DNA of 64,000 nucleotides. Origin: Streptomyces bluensis. Lineage in GTDB: Bacteria > Actinomycetota > Actinomycetes > Streptomycetales > Streptomycetaceae. Location: the NCBI RefSeq assembly GCF_014650715.1, contig NZ_BMVM01000013.1:124001-188000 (forward strand), written 5' to 3'. The stretch's first letter is position 1; the number at the start of each line of letters is the position of its first letter. Both the position numbers and the translations under genes were made by a program. The notes beneath the pieces are model-generated. The model saw only the letters and a program-made list of their open reading frames with translations, was not told where the DNA came from and searched no databases. Below, in pieces: positions 54,614-63,223 of this stretch.

Positions 54614-55059
54614 CCCCGGCATCCGTGGCCGTTCCGCCGGAGATGAGCGACGGCGACGCCGAACTGCTGTCGGTGGCACAGGCGTTGCTGGACCGGGTCG
54701 GGCAGGCCGAGCGGCACGAGGTCGCCACCGCGCTGCGCACCGCCGACGGCCGGATCCACACCGGCGTCCATGTCGAGGGCTCCTGCCGGCGCAGTTCGGT
54801 CTGCGCCGAAGGCGTCGCCCTGGGCACCGCGCGGGGCGCGCTCGCGCCCGGTGCGCCGCTGGAGGTGACGTCGGTGGTGTCCGTGCAGATCAAGCCCGCC
54901 GGACAGTTCCGGATCATCGCCCCGTGCGGGGTGTGCCGCGAACTCATCAGCGACTACTGCCCGGACGCCACCGTGTGGATCACGACCGTCGACGGCGACC
55001 GGCCCGTGGCGGCACGTGCCCTGGACCTGCTGCCGGAGAAGAGCCGGCGCCGCTGGTGA
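54610..55059 (+). CDS. cytidine deaminase-like protein
   Basis: A 149-residue protein of the cytidine deaminase fold. The zinc-site motif is present: Cys65-Ala-Glu67 in RSSVCAEGVAL, and Cys106/Cys109 in PCGVCREL. Glu67 would be the proton shuttle. Spacing resembles the small tetrameric cytidine/blasticidin-S deaminases. In this operon it more likely deaminates a ring or amidine nitrogen of the imported compound than serving pyrimidine salvage. ATG 54610 overlaps the preceding stop. Confidence 0.82.
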   Translation: MTPASVAVPPEMSDGDAELLSVAQALLDRVGQAERHEVATALRTADGRIHTGVHVEGSCRRSSVCAEGVALGTARGALAPGAPLEVTSVVSVQIKPAGQFRIIAPCGVCRELISDYCPDATVWITTVDGDRPVAARALDLLPEKSRRRW

Positions 55060-55100
55060 CCGGCCCGAGCCCCACAGATCCCCCCGAGGAGAGGAGAGAC

Positions 55101-55949
55101 ATGTCATCCGTCATCACCGGGCCGAACGGCCTGCGCGTGCCCACCGGACTCGATGTGCCCGCGCTCGCGGCGCAGTTCGGCGGCACCGGTGCGCCGTTGC
55201 CGTGGGAGGAGCTGACCTGGCAGGAGGCCGAGGCCACAGTCACCGGACGGGACGCGGTCATCATCCCGGTGGGCGCCACCGAACAGCACGGCCCGCACCT
55301 GCCGCTCGCCGTGGACACCCGGATCTGTGAGGCGGTCGCCCTGGGCGTCTCCGCCCTCACCGGTGTGCCGGTCCTGCCGCCGCTGAGCTTCGGGGTGTCC
55401 GCCTCGCACGGCGGCTTCGCCGGGACGGTGGCGCTGCGCCCCGAGACGCTGATCGCCGTCGTCGAGGACGTGATCGACTCTCTGTACGACAGCGGAGTAC
55501 GGCAGTTCGTCCTGCTCAACGGCCACATCTGGAACAACGGCGCTCTCGACGTGTCGGCCGAGAAGCTGAGGGTGCGTCACCGGGACGCCCGAGTAAGGGC
55601 GTTGGGGTACGTGACCATGTACCCGGGTCCGGAGGTCGACGGCCATGTCACCTACGGCCGCGCGCTGATGCACGCCAACTACTTCGAGACCTCGGTGATG
55701 CTGCACCTGGCGCCCGAACTGGTGCGGATGGAACGGGCCACCTCCCACGTCGACGTCGACTCCTTCTGGGACTACCGCATGGACCAGGTCAGCGAGACCG
55801 GTGTGTGGGGCAGGGACGTGACCGAGGCGAACGCCGCGCACGGCCGGGCGGAGTTCGACCGCTGTGTCCTCACCACCGCCCGCGCGGTCTCGGCGGCCGT
55901 GCGCGAGCCCTGGCCCAGCGCGGCCCACCGGCCCGGCACGCCCGCCTGA
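55101..55949 (+). CDS. creatininase-family amidohydrolase
   Basis: A 282-residue protein. The metal motif GATEQHGPHLPLAVDT (residues 58-73) gives the Glu/His/Asp ligands of creatininase-like cyclic-amide hydrolases. Other family features are SHGGFAGTVAL and ETSVMLHLAPEL. The canonical NGHGGN reads NGHIWNN and the HAGE-type motif reads HANYFETS, so the substrate pocket differs from classical creatininase. ATG 55101 has GAGGAGA upstream. The C-terminus runs into a 42-base tandem repeat. It probably opens a lactam, hydantoin or related ring. Confidence 0.87.
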   Translation: MSSVITGPNGLRVPTGLDVPALAAQFGGTGAPLPWEELTWQEAEATVTGRDAVIIPVGATEQHGPHLPLAVDTRICEAVALGVSALTGVPVLPPLSFGVSASHGGFAGTVALRPETLIAVVEDVIDSLYDSGVRQFVLLNGHIWNNGALDVSAEKLRVRHRDARVRALGYVTMYPGPEVDGHVTYGRALMHANYFETSVMLHLAPELVRMERATSHVDVDSFWDYRMDQVSETGVWGRDVTEANAAHGRAEFDRCVLTTARAVSAAVREPWPSAAHRPGTPA

Positions 55950-56068
55950 CCCCTGACCCAACACGGCACACCGGCCCGACGCACCCGCCTGACCCCTGAC
56001 CCGGCGCGGCCCACCGGTCCGGCACAGCCGCCGGTCCCCTCGCCCAGCACGGTCCACCCGGCCCAGGA
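55919..56068. repeat. degenerate 42-base tandem repeat at the creatininase gene end
   Basis: About three and a half imperfect units of 42 bases start at 55919, 55961 and 56003 (core CCACCGGCCCGGCAC...CGCCTGACCCCTGACCC). The first unit contains the end of the creatininase coding region and its stop; the others fill the gap before the aldehyde dehydrogenase gene. It probably arose by slipped replication. Confidence 0.65.
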
Positions 56069-56174
56069 TCCCGCCCGGTCGGGGCGACCGCCGCGCTGCC
56101 GCCGCCGCCCTCGTTCCGGCCCGGCACCACGCCGGTTGCGGCCTGGTGGCGGAACGAACGACAAGGAGAACACC

Positions 56175-57632
56175 TTGGACCCCAGCATCACCCTCCCCCA
56201 CCTGCCGGAGTGCGAGCCCATGCTCATCGGCGGCGACTGGACCACGGGCGCCTCGACCCCGCGGATCCCGGTCCTCGACCCCGCCACCGGCAAGCGGCTG
56301 ACCACCGTCGCCCAGGCCGGCGCCGCGGACGTGGACGCCGCGGTGTCCGCCGCGGCAGCCGCGCACCGCGACGGCCGCTGGCGGAACCTGCCGCCGCGGC
56401 AGCGCCGGGACGTGCTGCTGCGGCTCGCGGACCTGGTGGAGCGGGACGCCGAGGCGCTGGCGGTGCTGGACACCGTGGACAACGGCAAGGCGATCGAGCG
56501 GGCCCGCGGTGACGTGGAGCTGGGCCTCCAGGCGATCCGGCACTTCGCGGGCACGCCCACCCGGCTGACCGGCACGGTGCACCCGGCCGGGCCCGGCCGG
56601 CACGTGTACAGCGTGCGGGAGCCGGTCGGCGTGGTGGCCGCCGTACTGCCCTGGAACTTCCCCTTCATGATCGCCGCCTGGAAGCTCGCCCCGGCCCTGG
56701 CGGCGGGCTGCACCGTCGTGGTCAAGCCCGCCGAGCAGACCCCGCTGACCGCGCTGCGGCTGGCCGCGCTGTGCCTGGAGGCAGGTGTACCGGAGGGCGT
56801 CGTCAACGTGCTGACGGGCGACGGGAGCACCGGGGCGGAGCTGGTCGCGCATCCCGGGGTCGCCAAGGTCTCGTTCACGGGGTCCACCGACGTCGGCCGG
56901 CTGATCATGGCCGCGGCGGCTCCGTCGGTGAAGCGGCTCACCCTCGAACTGGGCGGCAAGTCCGCCAACATCGTGTTCGCGGACGCCGACCTGGACGCGG
57001 CCGCACCGGCCGCCGTGCGGGCGGTGTTCGGGCACTCCGGGCAGATGTGCACGGCGGGCAGCAGGCTGCTGGTACAACGCTCGGTACTCAAGGACTTCCT
57101 CGACCGGATGCTGCCGGCCGTGGAGGCCCTGCGGATCGGCCCCGGTCTGTCGGGCGGGATCAACATCGGTCCACTCGTTTCGCAGGAGCAGTTCGACCGC
57201 GTCACCGGTTACGTGGAACTCGGCCGTGCCGAAGGCGCGCGGGTGGCCGTCGGCGGCGATCCCCTGCCCGGACCGGGTTGGTTCGTGCGGCCCACGGTGT
57301 TCACAGAGGTCGCCCCGGACATGCGGATCGCCCGGGAGGAGATCTTCGGCCCGGTCGCCGCCGTCATGCCCTTCGACACCGAGGAGGAGGCGATCGCGCT
57401 GGCCAACGACAGCGACTACGGGCTCGCGGCAGGCGTGTGGACCACCGATCTCGGCCGTGCGCACCGCGCGGCGTCGGCGCTCCAGGCGGGCACCGTGTGG
57501 GTCAACACCTACAACGAGTTCGACCCCGCCGTGGCATTCGGCGGTATCAAGCAGTCAGGTCTGGGCAGGGATCTCGGCGACGCGGCCGTCGACGGGTTCA
57601 CCGAGCTCAAGAGCATCACGATCGCGCTGTGA
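56175..57632 (+). CDS. NAD(P)-dependent aldehyde dehydrogenase
   Basis: A 485-residue ALDH of the betaine/amino-aldehyde dehydrogenase type. Catalytic residues are in place: Asn161 (LPWNFPF), Glu258 (LELGG) and the nucleophile Cys292 (GQMCTAGSR); the cofactor motif is FTGSTDVG. TTG 56175 has AAGGAG 6 bases upstream. In context it would oxidise the aldehyde produced by the oxidases of the cluster to a carboxylate. It overlaps the fusion gene downstream (GTGA). Confidence 0.93.
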   Translation: MDPSITLPHLPECEPMLIGGDWTTGASTPRIPVLDPATGKRLTTVAQAGAADVDAAVSAAAAAHRDGRWRNLPPRQRRDVLLRLADLVERDAEALAVLDTVDNGKAIERARGDVELGLQAIRHFAGTPTRLTGTVHPAGPGRHVYSVREPVGVVAAVLPWNFPFMIAAWKLAPALAAGCTVVVKPAEQTPLTALRLAALCLEAGVPEGVVNVLTGDGSTGAELVAHPGVAKVSFTGSTDVGRLIMAAAAPSVKRLTLELGGKSANIVFADADLDAAAPAAVRAVFGHSGQMCTAGSRLLVQRSVLKDFLDRMLPAVEALRIGPGLSGGINIGPLVSQEQFDRVTGYVELGRAEGARVAVGGDPLPGPGWFVRPTVFTEVAPDMRIAREEIFGPVAAVMPFDTEEEAIALANDSDYGLAAGVWTTDLGRAHRAASALQAGTVWVNTYNEFDPAVAFGGIKQSGLGRDLGDAAVDGFTELKSITIAL

Positions 57633-60046
57633 GCGCCCCCGTGACGGCCACCTCGCCGCCCCCCACCGCCCTGGACGTGGCCGCCGAGCGGGCCCGTACC
57701 CCGGGCTGCGCCACCGGCCACCACTTCAACGCCGCCGGCGCCGCCCTGCTCGCCACCGACACGGTGGAGGCGGTCATCGGCCATCTGCGCGCCGAGAGTC
57801 TGCACGGCGGCTACGAGGCGGCCAAGCTCGCCGCCGACGACCTGACGGCCGTTTATGCGCGCACCGCCGCCCTGCTCGGCGTCCAGGCGGACGAGGTCGC
57901 CCTGGTCGAGAGCGCGACCGCGGGCTGGCAACGCGCCGTCGCGGCGCTGCGGCTGCGGCCCGGCGACCGGGTGCTCGCCGCCCGCTCCAGCTACGTGAGC
58001 AGCGCCCTGCACCTGCTGGCCGCCGAGCGCGAGACCGGCGTCCGGGTCGAGGTGCTGCCCAACGGTCCCGACGGAGCCACGGAGCTGGAGGCCCTGGAGC
58101 AGGCACTGCGCGCCGGACCGGCCGCCCTGGTCACCGCGGCACACGTGCCGACCTCCTCCGGACTGGTCGAGCCGGCCGCCGGCATCGGCGCGCTGGCCGG
58201 CGCCCACGGGGTGCCGTTCCTGCTCGACGCCACCCAGTCGCTGGGCCAGCTGCCCGTCGACATGGCCGCCCTGGGCTGCGATCTGCTGATCGGCACCGGG
58301 CGCAAGTTCCTGCGCGCCCCGCGCGGCACCGGCCTGCTGGCCGTGCGCCGCCCCCTGCTGGAGACTCTGGCCCCGCAGGCGCCGGACGTGCGCGGGGCCC
58401 GCTGGACGGCCGAGCGGAGCTGGGAACTGCACCCGGACGCCCGACGGTTCGAGCTGTGGGAGGCCGCCCACGCGCTGCGGCTCGGACTGGGCTCGGCGCT
58501 GGACGACCTGCACGCGCTCGGCCCCGGGACCGTCTACACGCACCTGGCCGCGCTCGCGGCGGCATTGCGTGAGCGTCTCGGCGCGCTCCCCGGCGTACGG
58601 GTCACCGATCCTCCGGCGGCGGGCGGCGCCATCGTCACCTTCGTGGTGGACGGCCTCGACGCGAGCGAGGTGCAACGGCAACTGGCCAAGCGGCGGGTCC
58701 ATTTGGTCGCCGTACCGGCCGATCACGGCCGCTGGGACATGGACCCGCGCGGCCTGACGCAGGTGGTGCGGGCCTCGGTGCACGTCTACACCAACGACGC
58801 CGACCTGGAAGCCCTGGTCGAGGCCGTGGCGGAGATCGCGTCCGGCGCACACGGCACGGGGCAGGCGGCATCGGCACCGGCGCCCGTGTCGGCGGCGGCT
58901 CCGGCGGGCTCCCCGGCCCCCGGCCCGGCAGGGCGCCCCGCCGTACGCCGTCATGACGCGGTGGTCGTCGGGCTCGGTGTGCACGGCAGCGCGGCGCTGC
59001 GGCAGCTGGCCGAGCGCGGGCTCGATGTGCTGGGTCTCGATCAGTTCGCGGTGGGCCACGACCTCGGTTCCTCGCACGGCGCCACCCGGATGATCCGCCG
59101 CGCCTATCCGCACCCCGACTGGGACGGGCTGGTCGACACCGCCTACCGTGCCTGGGCCGAGCTGGAGGAGGCGTCGAGGACGCGGCTGGTCGAGGTGACC
59201 GGCGGCTTGTACGCCGCGCCGGACATACGCTCCGATCCGCTGCGGGGCCCCGGTTGCCGTGAAGTGGGTCCTGAGGAGGCGGCCCGGATCTTCCCCGGGC
59301 TGCGGCTGCCCGAGGGGTTCACGGCGGTCCACGACCCGGCCGCCGGGATCATCGACGCCCGCGCGACTCTGCGCGCCCAACTCGCCCTCGCCGAACGGGC
59401 CGGGGCCCGGATCGCCGACCGGACGCCGGTCACCGGCTGGCGGCCGGACGGCGACGGGGTCGTCATCCGCACGGCGGACTCGGAGGTGCGCGCCCGTCGG
59501 CTGGTCCTGTGCGCCGGGCCCTGGACGTCGTACCAAGTGCCGTCGCTGGCATCTCATCTGACGGTCACCCGGATCGTGAACGCCTACTTCGCCGCCGACT
59601 CGCGGGGGCCGCTGGGGCCGGGCGGACTGGGGAGTTTCTCGGTCGACCTGCCGGAGGGGCTGCTGTACGGCTTTCCGGCTGCCGACGGCCGTGGTCTCAA
59701 GGCAGGGCTCGACTCGGGCCCGGCATGGGACCCACAGGCCGCCAGGCCCCCCGCCACTGACGACGAACTCGCCCTGCTGGCGAGCGCGGTGGCGCGGGTG
59801 CTGCCCGGCGCGGGCCCGGTGACCGAGAGCCTGACGTGCCTGTACACGATGACCGCGGACCGGCGTTTCCTCGTCGGTGAGGTGCCCGGTGTGCCGCAGG
59901 CCCTGGTGGCCTCCGCCTGCTCGGGGCACGGCTTCAAGTTCGGTCCGGCGATCGGCGCGGCCCTGGCCGACCTGGTGTGCGGACTCCCCCGTCCGGATCT
60001 GGGCTTCCTGTCCCCGGCCCGGCCGGCCCCCGGTGGTGCCCGGTGA
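57629..60046 (+). CDS. fusion: class V aminotransferase-fold domain + sarcosine-oxidase-type flavoprotein
   Basis: An 805-residue two-domain protein. Residues about 1-405 form a fold-type I PLP domain of the class V/cysteine-desulfurase group: Asp200 and Gln203 (LLDATQSLGQ) and the PLP lysine Lys226 in GTGRKFLRAPRGTG. A Pro/Ala-rich linker covers about 408-438. Residues about 440-800 are a MSOX/SolA-type FAD oxidase: GLGVHG (448-453), SSHGATRMIR (481-490), Lys691, Cys737 in TCLYTMTAD (covalent-flavin position) and Lys770 in GHGFKFG. There is no stop or clear internal start between the domains. It would oxidise a secondary or N-methyl amine and act on the amino product in one polypeptide. Confidence 0.88.
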   Translation: MSAPVTATSPPPTALDVAAERARTPGCATGHHFNAAGAALLATDTVEAVIGHLRAESLHGGYEAAKLAADDLTAVYARTAALLGVQADEVALVESATAGWQRAVAALRLRPGDRVLAARSSYVSSALHLLAAERETGVRVEVLPNGPDGATELEALEQALRAGPAALVTAAHVPTSSGLVEPAAGIGALAGAHGVPFLLDATQSLGQLPVDMAALGCDLLIGTGRKFLRAPRGTGLLAVRRPLLETLAPQAPDVRGARWTAERSWELHPDARRFELWEAAHALRLGLGSALDDLHALGPGTVYTHLAALAAALRERLGALPGVRVTDPPAAGGAIVTFVVDGLDASEVQRQLAKRRVHLVAVPADHGRWDMDPRGLTQVVRASVHVYTNDADLEALVEAVAEIASGAHGTGQAASAPAPVSAAAPAGSPAPGPAGRPAVRRHDAVVVGLGVHGSAALRQLAERGLDVLGLDQFAVGHDLGSSHGATRMIRRAYPHPDWDGLVDTAYRAWAELEEASRTRLVEVTGGLYAAPDIRSDPLRGPGCREVGPEEAARIFPGLRLPEGFTAVHDPAAGIIDARATLRAQLALAERAGARIADRTPVTGWRPDGDGVVIRTADSEVRARRLVLCAGPWTSYQVPSLASHLTVTRIVNAYFAADSRGPLGPGGLGSFSVDLPEGLLYGFPAADGRGLKAGLDSGPAWDPQAARPPATDDELALLASAVARVLPGAGPVTESLTCLYTMTADRRFLVGEVPGVPQALVASACSGHGFKFGPAIGAALADLVCGLPRPDLGFLSPARPAPGGAR

Positions 60047-60075
60047 GAGCCGCCACCGGGGCGCCCGGGGGCGGT

Positions 60076-60774
60076 TCAGCCGCGGAACACGGTCTGGGAG
60101 CGCCTTTCGTACCAGGCCGTCAGGTGTTCGCCCGCGCTGACGACGTGCTCGCGCATCGCCTCCTGCGCCCGGTCCCCGTCCCGGTCGGTCAACGCGGCCA
60201 CGATGGCGTCGTGCTGACGGATATTCAGCTGCCGGTGGCGTTCGTCGTCCGTCAGGGCCAGCGAGGACACGTTGCGCGGGAAACTCTCGTTGATCCGGTC
60301 GATCATGCGGCTGAGCCAGGGGTTGTCGGCCGCCCGGCAGACCACCGTGTGGAAGCAGTCGTTGGCCTCCGTCGTGGCGAACGGGCCGCCGGTCCGGGTG
60401 GCCGCCCCCTCGGCCGCCGCGCGCAGCACGTCGTTGTGGCGGCGCAGTTCGGCGAGTTGCCTCTCGGTGATCCGGTCGGCGGCGCGCCGGGCGGCCAGGC
60501 CCTCCAGCTCCGCGCGGACCTCGTACGCGTGCCGTACCTCCCACGGCGCCGGCACCCGGACCACCGCGCCGCGGTGCGGCTGCATCTCGATCAGTCCGCC
60601 GTTCTGGAGCTGGCGCAGCGCCTCGCGCACCGGGGTGCGGCTGACGCCGTACTCGGCGGCCAGCGCCGCCTGGCGCAGCGGTTGGCCGATGGGCAGCTCC
60701 CCGTTCATGATCCGGCTGCGGATGCGGGCAGCGATGCCGTCGACGAGGGCGCCTTGGTCGGTCTGGGGCGTCAT
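60076..60774 (-). CDS. GntR-family regulator (FadR/FCD subgroup)
   Basis: A 232-residue regulator with an N-terminal winged HTH (residues about 10-75: IRSRIMNGELPIGQPLRQAALA, EYGVSRTPVREALRQL) and an all-helical FCD ligand-binding domain (about 85-220) with histidine/acidic residues (HNDVL, NDCFHTVV, HDAIVAAL, MREHV) able to bind metal and a carboxylate effector. It is divergent from the cyclase-family gene and convergent with the transporter/oxidase operon. A palindrome in its promoter region recurs upstream of the transporter operon, so it probably controls both units and itself. Confidence 0.93.
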   Translation of the reverse strand: MTPQTDQGALVDGIAARIRSRIMNGELPIGQPLRQAALAAEYGVSRTPVREALRQLQNGGLIEMQPHRGAVVRVPAPWEVRHAYEVRAELEGLAARRAADRITERQLAELRRHNDVLRAAAEGAATRTGGPFATTEANDCFHTVVCRAADNPWLSRMIDRINESFPRNVSSLALTDDERHRQLNIRQHDAIVAALTDRDGDRAQEAMREHVVSAGEHLTAWYERRSQTVFRG

Positions 60775-60864
60775 CGGAGTGGGTCTCACCCTTCTCGGGG
60801 GCTGACGAGGGCCGCGCACGGGTGGAGCAGTCCGCCACGCGGCCGCCGTCCACCGTCCGGCGGA

Positions 60865-60897
60865 ATTGGATCCATTCAAAAGATACCCGTATCCAAT
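60865..60897. promoter_or_regulatory. putative GntR operator region between regulator and cyclase gene
   Basis: ATTGGATCCATT (60865-60876) matches the palindrome at 47427-47438 in 11 of 12 bases. A half-site ATCCAAT (60891-60897) and a small palindrome GATACCCGTATC (60882-60893) follow, ending just before the ribosome-binding site of the cyclase gene. Confidence 0.75.
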
Positions 60898-60908
60898 GGG
60901 AGTGTGTC

Positions 60909-61562
60909 ATGAACCTGGACGTCACCAAGGCGATCGATGTCTCCGTACCCATCCACCCCGGCATGCTGCACTGGGGCCGCAGGCCCGAAGTGGAGGTCGT
61001 CGAGTCGCGCACGGCCGGCGACCCGTCCAACGTCAGCCGCTGGCGCATCGGCGCCCACACCGGGACCCACATCGACGCCCCGGCCCACTTCGTCGACGGC
61101 GGTAAAACCGTCGACCGGCTGGACCTGTCGGCCCTGAACGGAACCGCCCGGGTGCTCGACCTCACCCACGTCAAGGAGCAGATCACCGCCGCCGACCTGG
61201 ACGCCGCCGGGCTCGGCACCGAGGAGCGGGTGCTGCTGCGTACCAGCAACTCTCAGGGCGTGCTGCGCAGCCCGTGGAAGGCACGGCAGTGGGTCGGTCT
61301 GGCCCCGGACGGCGCGGAGCGGCTGATCGAGGCCGGGGTGCGCACGGCCGGCATCGACTACCTGAGCATCGAGGCGGTCGACTACACCACGCACTGGGAG
61401 ACACATCAGCTGCTGTGCGGGGCGGACGTGCTGATCCTCGAAGTGGTCGACCTGCTGCACACCCCGGCGGGCGTCTACGACATGCTGTCGCTGCCCGTGC
61501 CGCTCCAGGGCGCCGAGGCGGCCCCCTCGCGCACCCTGTTGGTGCCCCGGGACGAGGCGTGA
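60909..61562 (+). CDS. cyclase-family hydrolase (kynurenine formamidase-like)
   Basis: A 217-residue metal-dependent hydrolase of the cyclase/KynB family. The signature HTGTHIDAPAHF gives the metal-binding histidines and aspartate; GIDYLSIEAVD and the C-terminal LSLPVPLQGAEAAPSRTLL fit the family. Relatives hydrolyse amides, formamides or cyclic imides. GGGAG lies 6 bases before ATG 60909. It is the first gene of the second plus-strand unit and overlaps the next gene (GTGA). Confidence 0.9.
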   Translation: MNLDVTKAIDVSVPIHPGMLHWGRRPEVEVVESRTAGDPSNVSRWRIGAHTGTHIDAPAHFVDGGKTVDRLDLSALNGTARVLDLTHVKEQITAADLDAAGLGTEERVLLRTSNSQGVLRSPWKARQWVGLAPDGAERLIEAGVRTAGIDYLSIEAVDYTTHWETHQLLCGADVLILEVVDLLHTPAGVYDMLSLPVPLQGAEAAPSRTLLVPRDEA

Positions 61563-63223
61563 GCCCCGGCCACGGGCTGGTCCTCGCCGCTCCGCACCGG
61601 GCGGCGCTCGACGCGGCCGGACGTGCGGCCCGGCGCGGCGGCAACGCCGTCGACGCGGCGCTTGCCGCTGCCGCCGCGCTGACCGTCGTCTACCCCCACC
61701 AGTGCTCTCTGGGCGGCGACCTGATCGCCCTGGTGCACACGCCCGACGGCACCGTGCGGGCCGTGCTCTCGGTGGGTGCGGCGTCCCGCGACGTCGATGT
61801 AGAGGCGCTGCGCGCCGCGGACCCGCGCATGCCCGCGCAGGGCCCGCAGACCGTGACCGTGCCCGGTGTGGTGGCGGGCTGGGCGGCGCTGGCGGAGGCG
61901 TACGGCACGCCGGGCGCGCTGCCCGCCGCACTGAGGGACGCCGCCGCCCTCGCCCGGGAGGGGGCGACGGTGTCCGCCGGGCTGGCGCGCGCCATGGGGG
62001 ACCATGCCGAGCGGATCACGGCCGACCCGGGCCTGTCCGCGCTGCTGACCGGTCCCGACGACCGCCCGCTGGGCGAGGGTGACCCGCTCCCGCAGCCGCG
62101 ACTGGCGCATGTGCTCGACGAACTCGCCGACGACCCCTGGTCGTTCTACCGCGGCGCGGTCTCCGAGGCACTCGCCGCCGGGCTGCGCCGCCTCGGCAGT
62201 CCGCTCGGCGCCGCCGACCTGGCCGCCCACCGGGCGGAGTCCGCCGAGCCGTTGAGCGTCGAGCCGGCGGGCACCCGCTGGTGGGTCGCTCCCCCGCCCA
62301 GCCAGGGCGCCGTCCTGCCCACGCTGTTGTCGGCGGCGGTCGACGCGGCGGGCCTGCCCGGACCGGAGCGCACCCGGCTGCTCACCGACCGCTGCCGGGA
62401 CGCCTCGGCCGCCCGGGACCGGCTGCTCGGCGACCCGCGCGGGCAGCGGCTCGACCTGGAGGGGCTGCTGAACCCGGCTCCCCTGGCGGGCGCGGAGCCT
62501 CCGAAGCCGGCGTTCCGGCCCTCCGGGGACACCGTCGCGGTGACCGCCGTGGACTCCTCGGGCCTGGCGGTGTCGCTGATCCAGAGCGTGTACCAGACCT
62601 TCGGCTCCGGATTGTGCGACCCCGAGACCGGGATCGTCCTGCACAACCGGGGCTCGGCGTTCAGCCTGCTGCCCGGCCACCCCGGCGTCCTGCGGCCGGG
62701 CGCGCGTCCGCCGCACACCCTGTGCCCGGTGATCGGCCGGTCCGACGCCCTGCTGCTGGCGGCGGGCTGCCAGGGAGGCCGGGCCCAGCCGCAGATCCTC
62801 GCCCAGACCCTGCCCCGGCTCGCCGACCCGGCCGCCGATCCCGTGGCCGAACTGGAGCACCCGCGCTGGGTGATCGGCGCCCGTGACATCGGTTTCGAGG
62901 AGCAGACCCTGCTCGCCGAGCCGGGCTCCCTCACCACGGCGACGGACGCGCCGCCCCTGGGACTTCCGGTCGTGGTCACGGCCGGGCCCACCGATCTGGC
63001 GGGCCACACCCAGGTGGTGCGTCTGCTCCGGGACGGGCGCCTGGACGGCGCCTCCGACCCGCGCGCCGACGGCGGCACCGTACGCCACACACCCGGCACT
63101 TCGCCGGGCGGCGCGGACCGCCGTACGGGCGCGCCCGGAGACGCCCCGGAAGCGCCCCACCACGACCCCGCCGACCACGCACCCGCTCCCACCCGCACCA
63201 CCCTGGAAGGACACCGCCCGTGA
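61559..63223 (+). CDS. gamma-glutamyltransferase-family Ntn hydrolase
   Basis: A 554-residue protein of the GGT family without a signal peptide, so probably cytoplasmic. Family blocks are present: GGNAVDAALAAAAAL (28-42), the oxyanion/substrate region QCSLGGDLIAL, TVPGVVAGW, and the C-terminal VSLIQSVYQTFGSGL. The autoprocessing/catalytic threonine position is Thr325 in GDTVAVTAVD, where classical GGTs have TTHxSVVD. The second threonine and histidine are not conserved, so it may be a gamma-glutamyl- or acyl-amine hydrolase of different specificity. The last 50 or so residues are a Pro/His/Thr-rich tail. GTG 61559 overlaps the preceding stop. Confidence 0.86.
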   Translation: MSPGHGLVLAAPHRAALDAAGRAARRGGNAVDAALAAAAALTVVYPHQCSLGGDLIALVHTPDGTVRAVLSVGAASRDVDVEALRAADPRMPAQGPQTVTVPGVVAGWAALAEAYGTPGALPAALRDAAALAREGATVSAGLARAMGDHAERITADPGLSALLTGPDDRPLGEGDPLPQPRLAHVLDELADDPWSFYRGAVSEALAAGLRRLGSPLGAADLAAHRAESAEPLSVEPAGTRWWVAPPPSQGAVLPTLLSAAVDAAGLPGPERTRLLTDRCRDASAARDRLLGDPRGQRLDLEGLLNPAPLAGAEPPKPAFRPSGDTVAVTAVDSSGLAVSLIQSVYQTFGSGLCDPETGIVLHNRGSAFSLLPGHPGVLRPGARPPHTLCPVIGRSDALLLAAGCQGGRAQPQILAQTLPRLADPAADPVAELEHPRWVIGARDIGFEEQTLLAEPGSLTTATDAPPLGLPVVVTAGPTDLAGHTQVVRLLRDGRLDGASDPRADGGTVRHTPGTSPGGADRRTGAPGDAPEAPHHDPADHAPAPTRTTLEGHRP

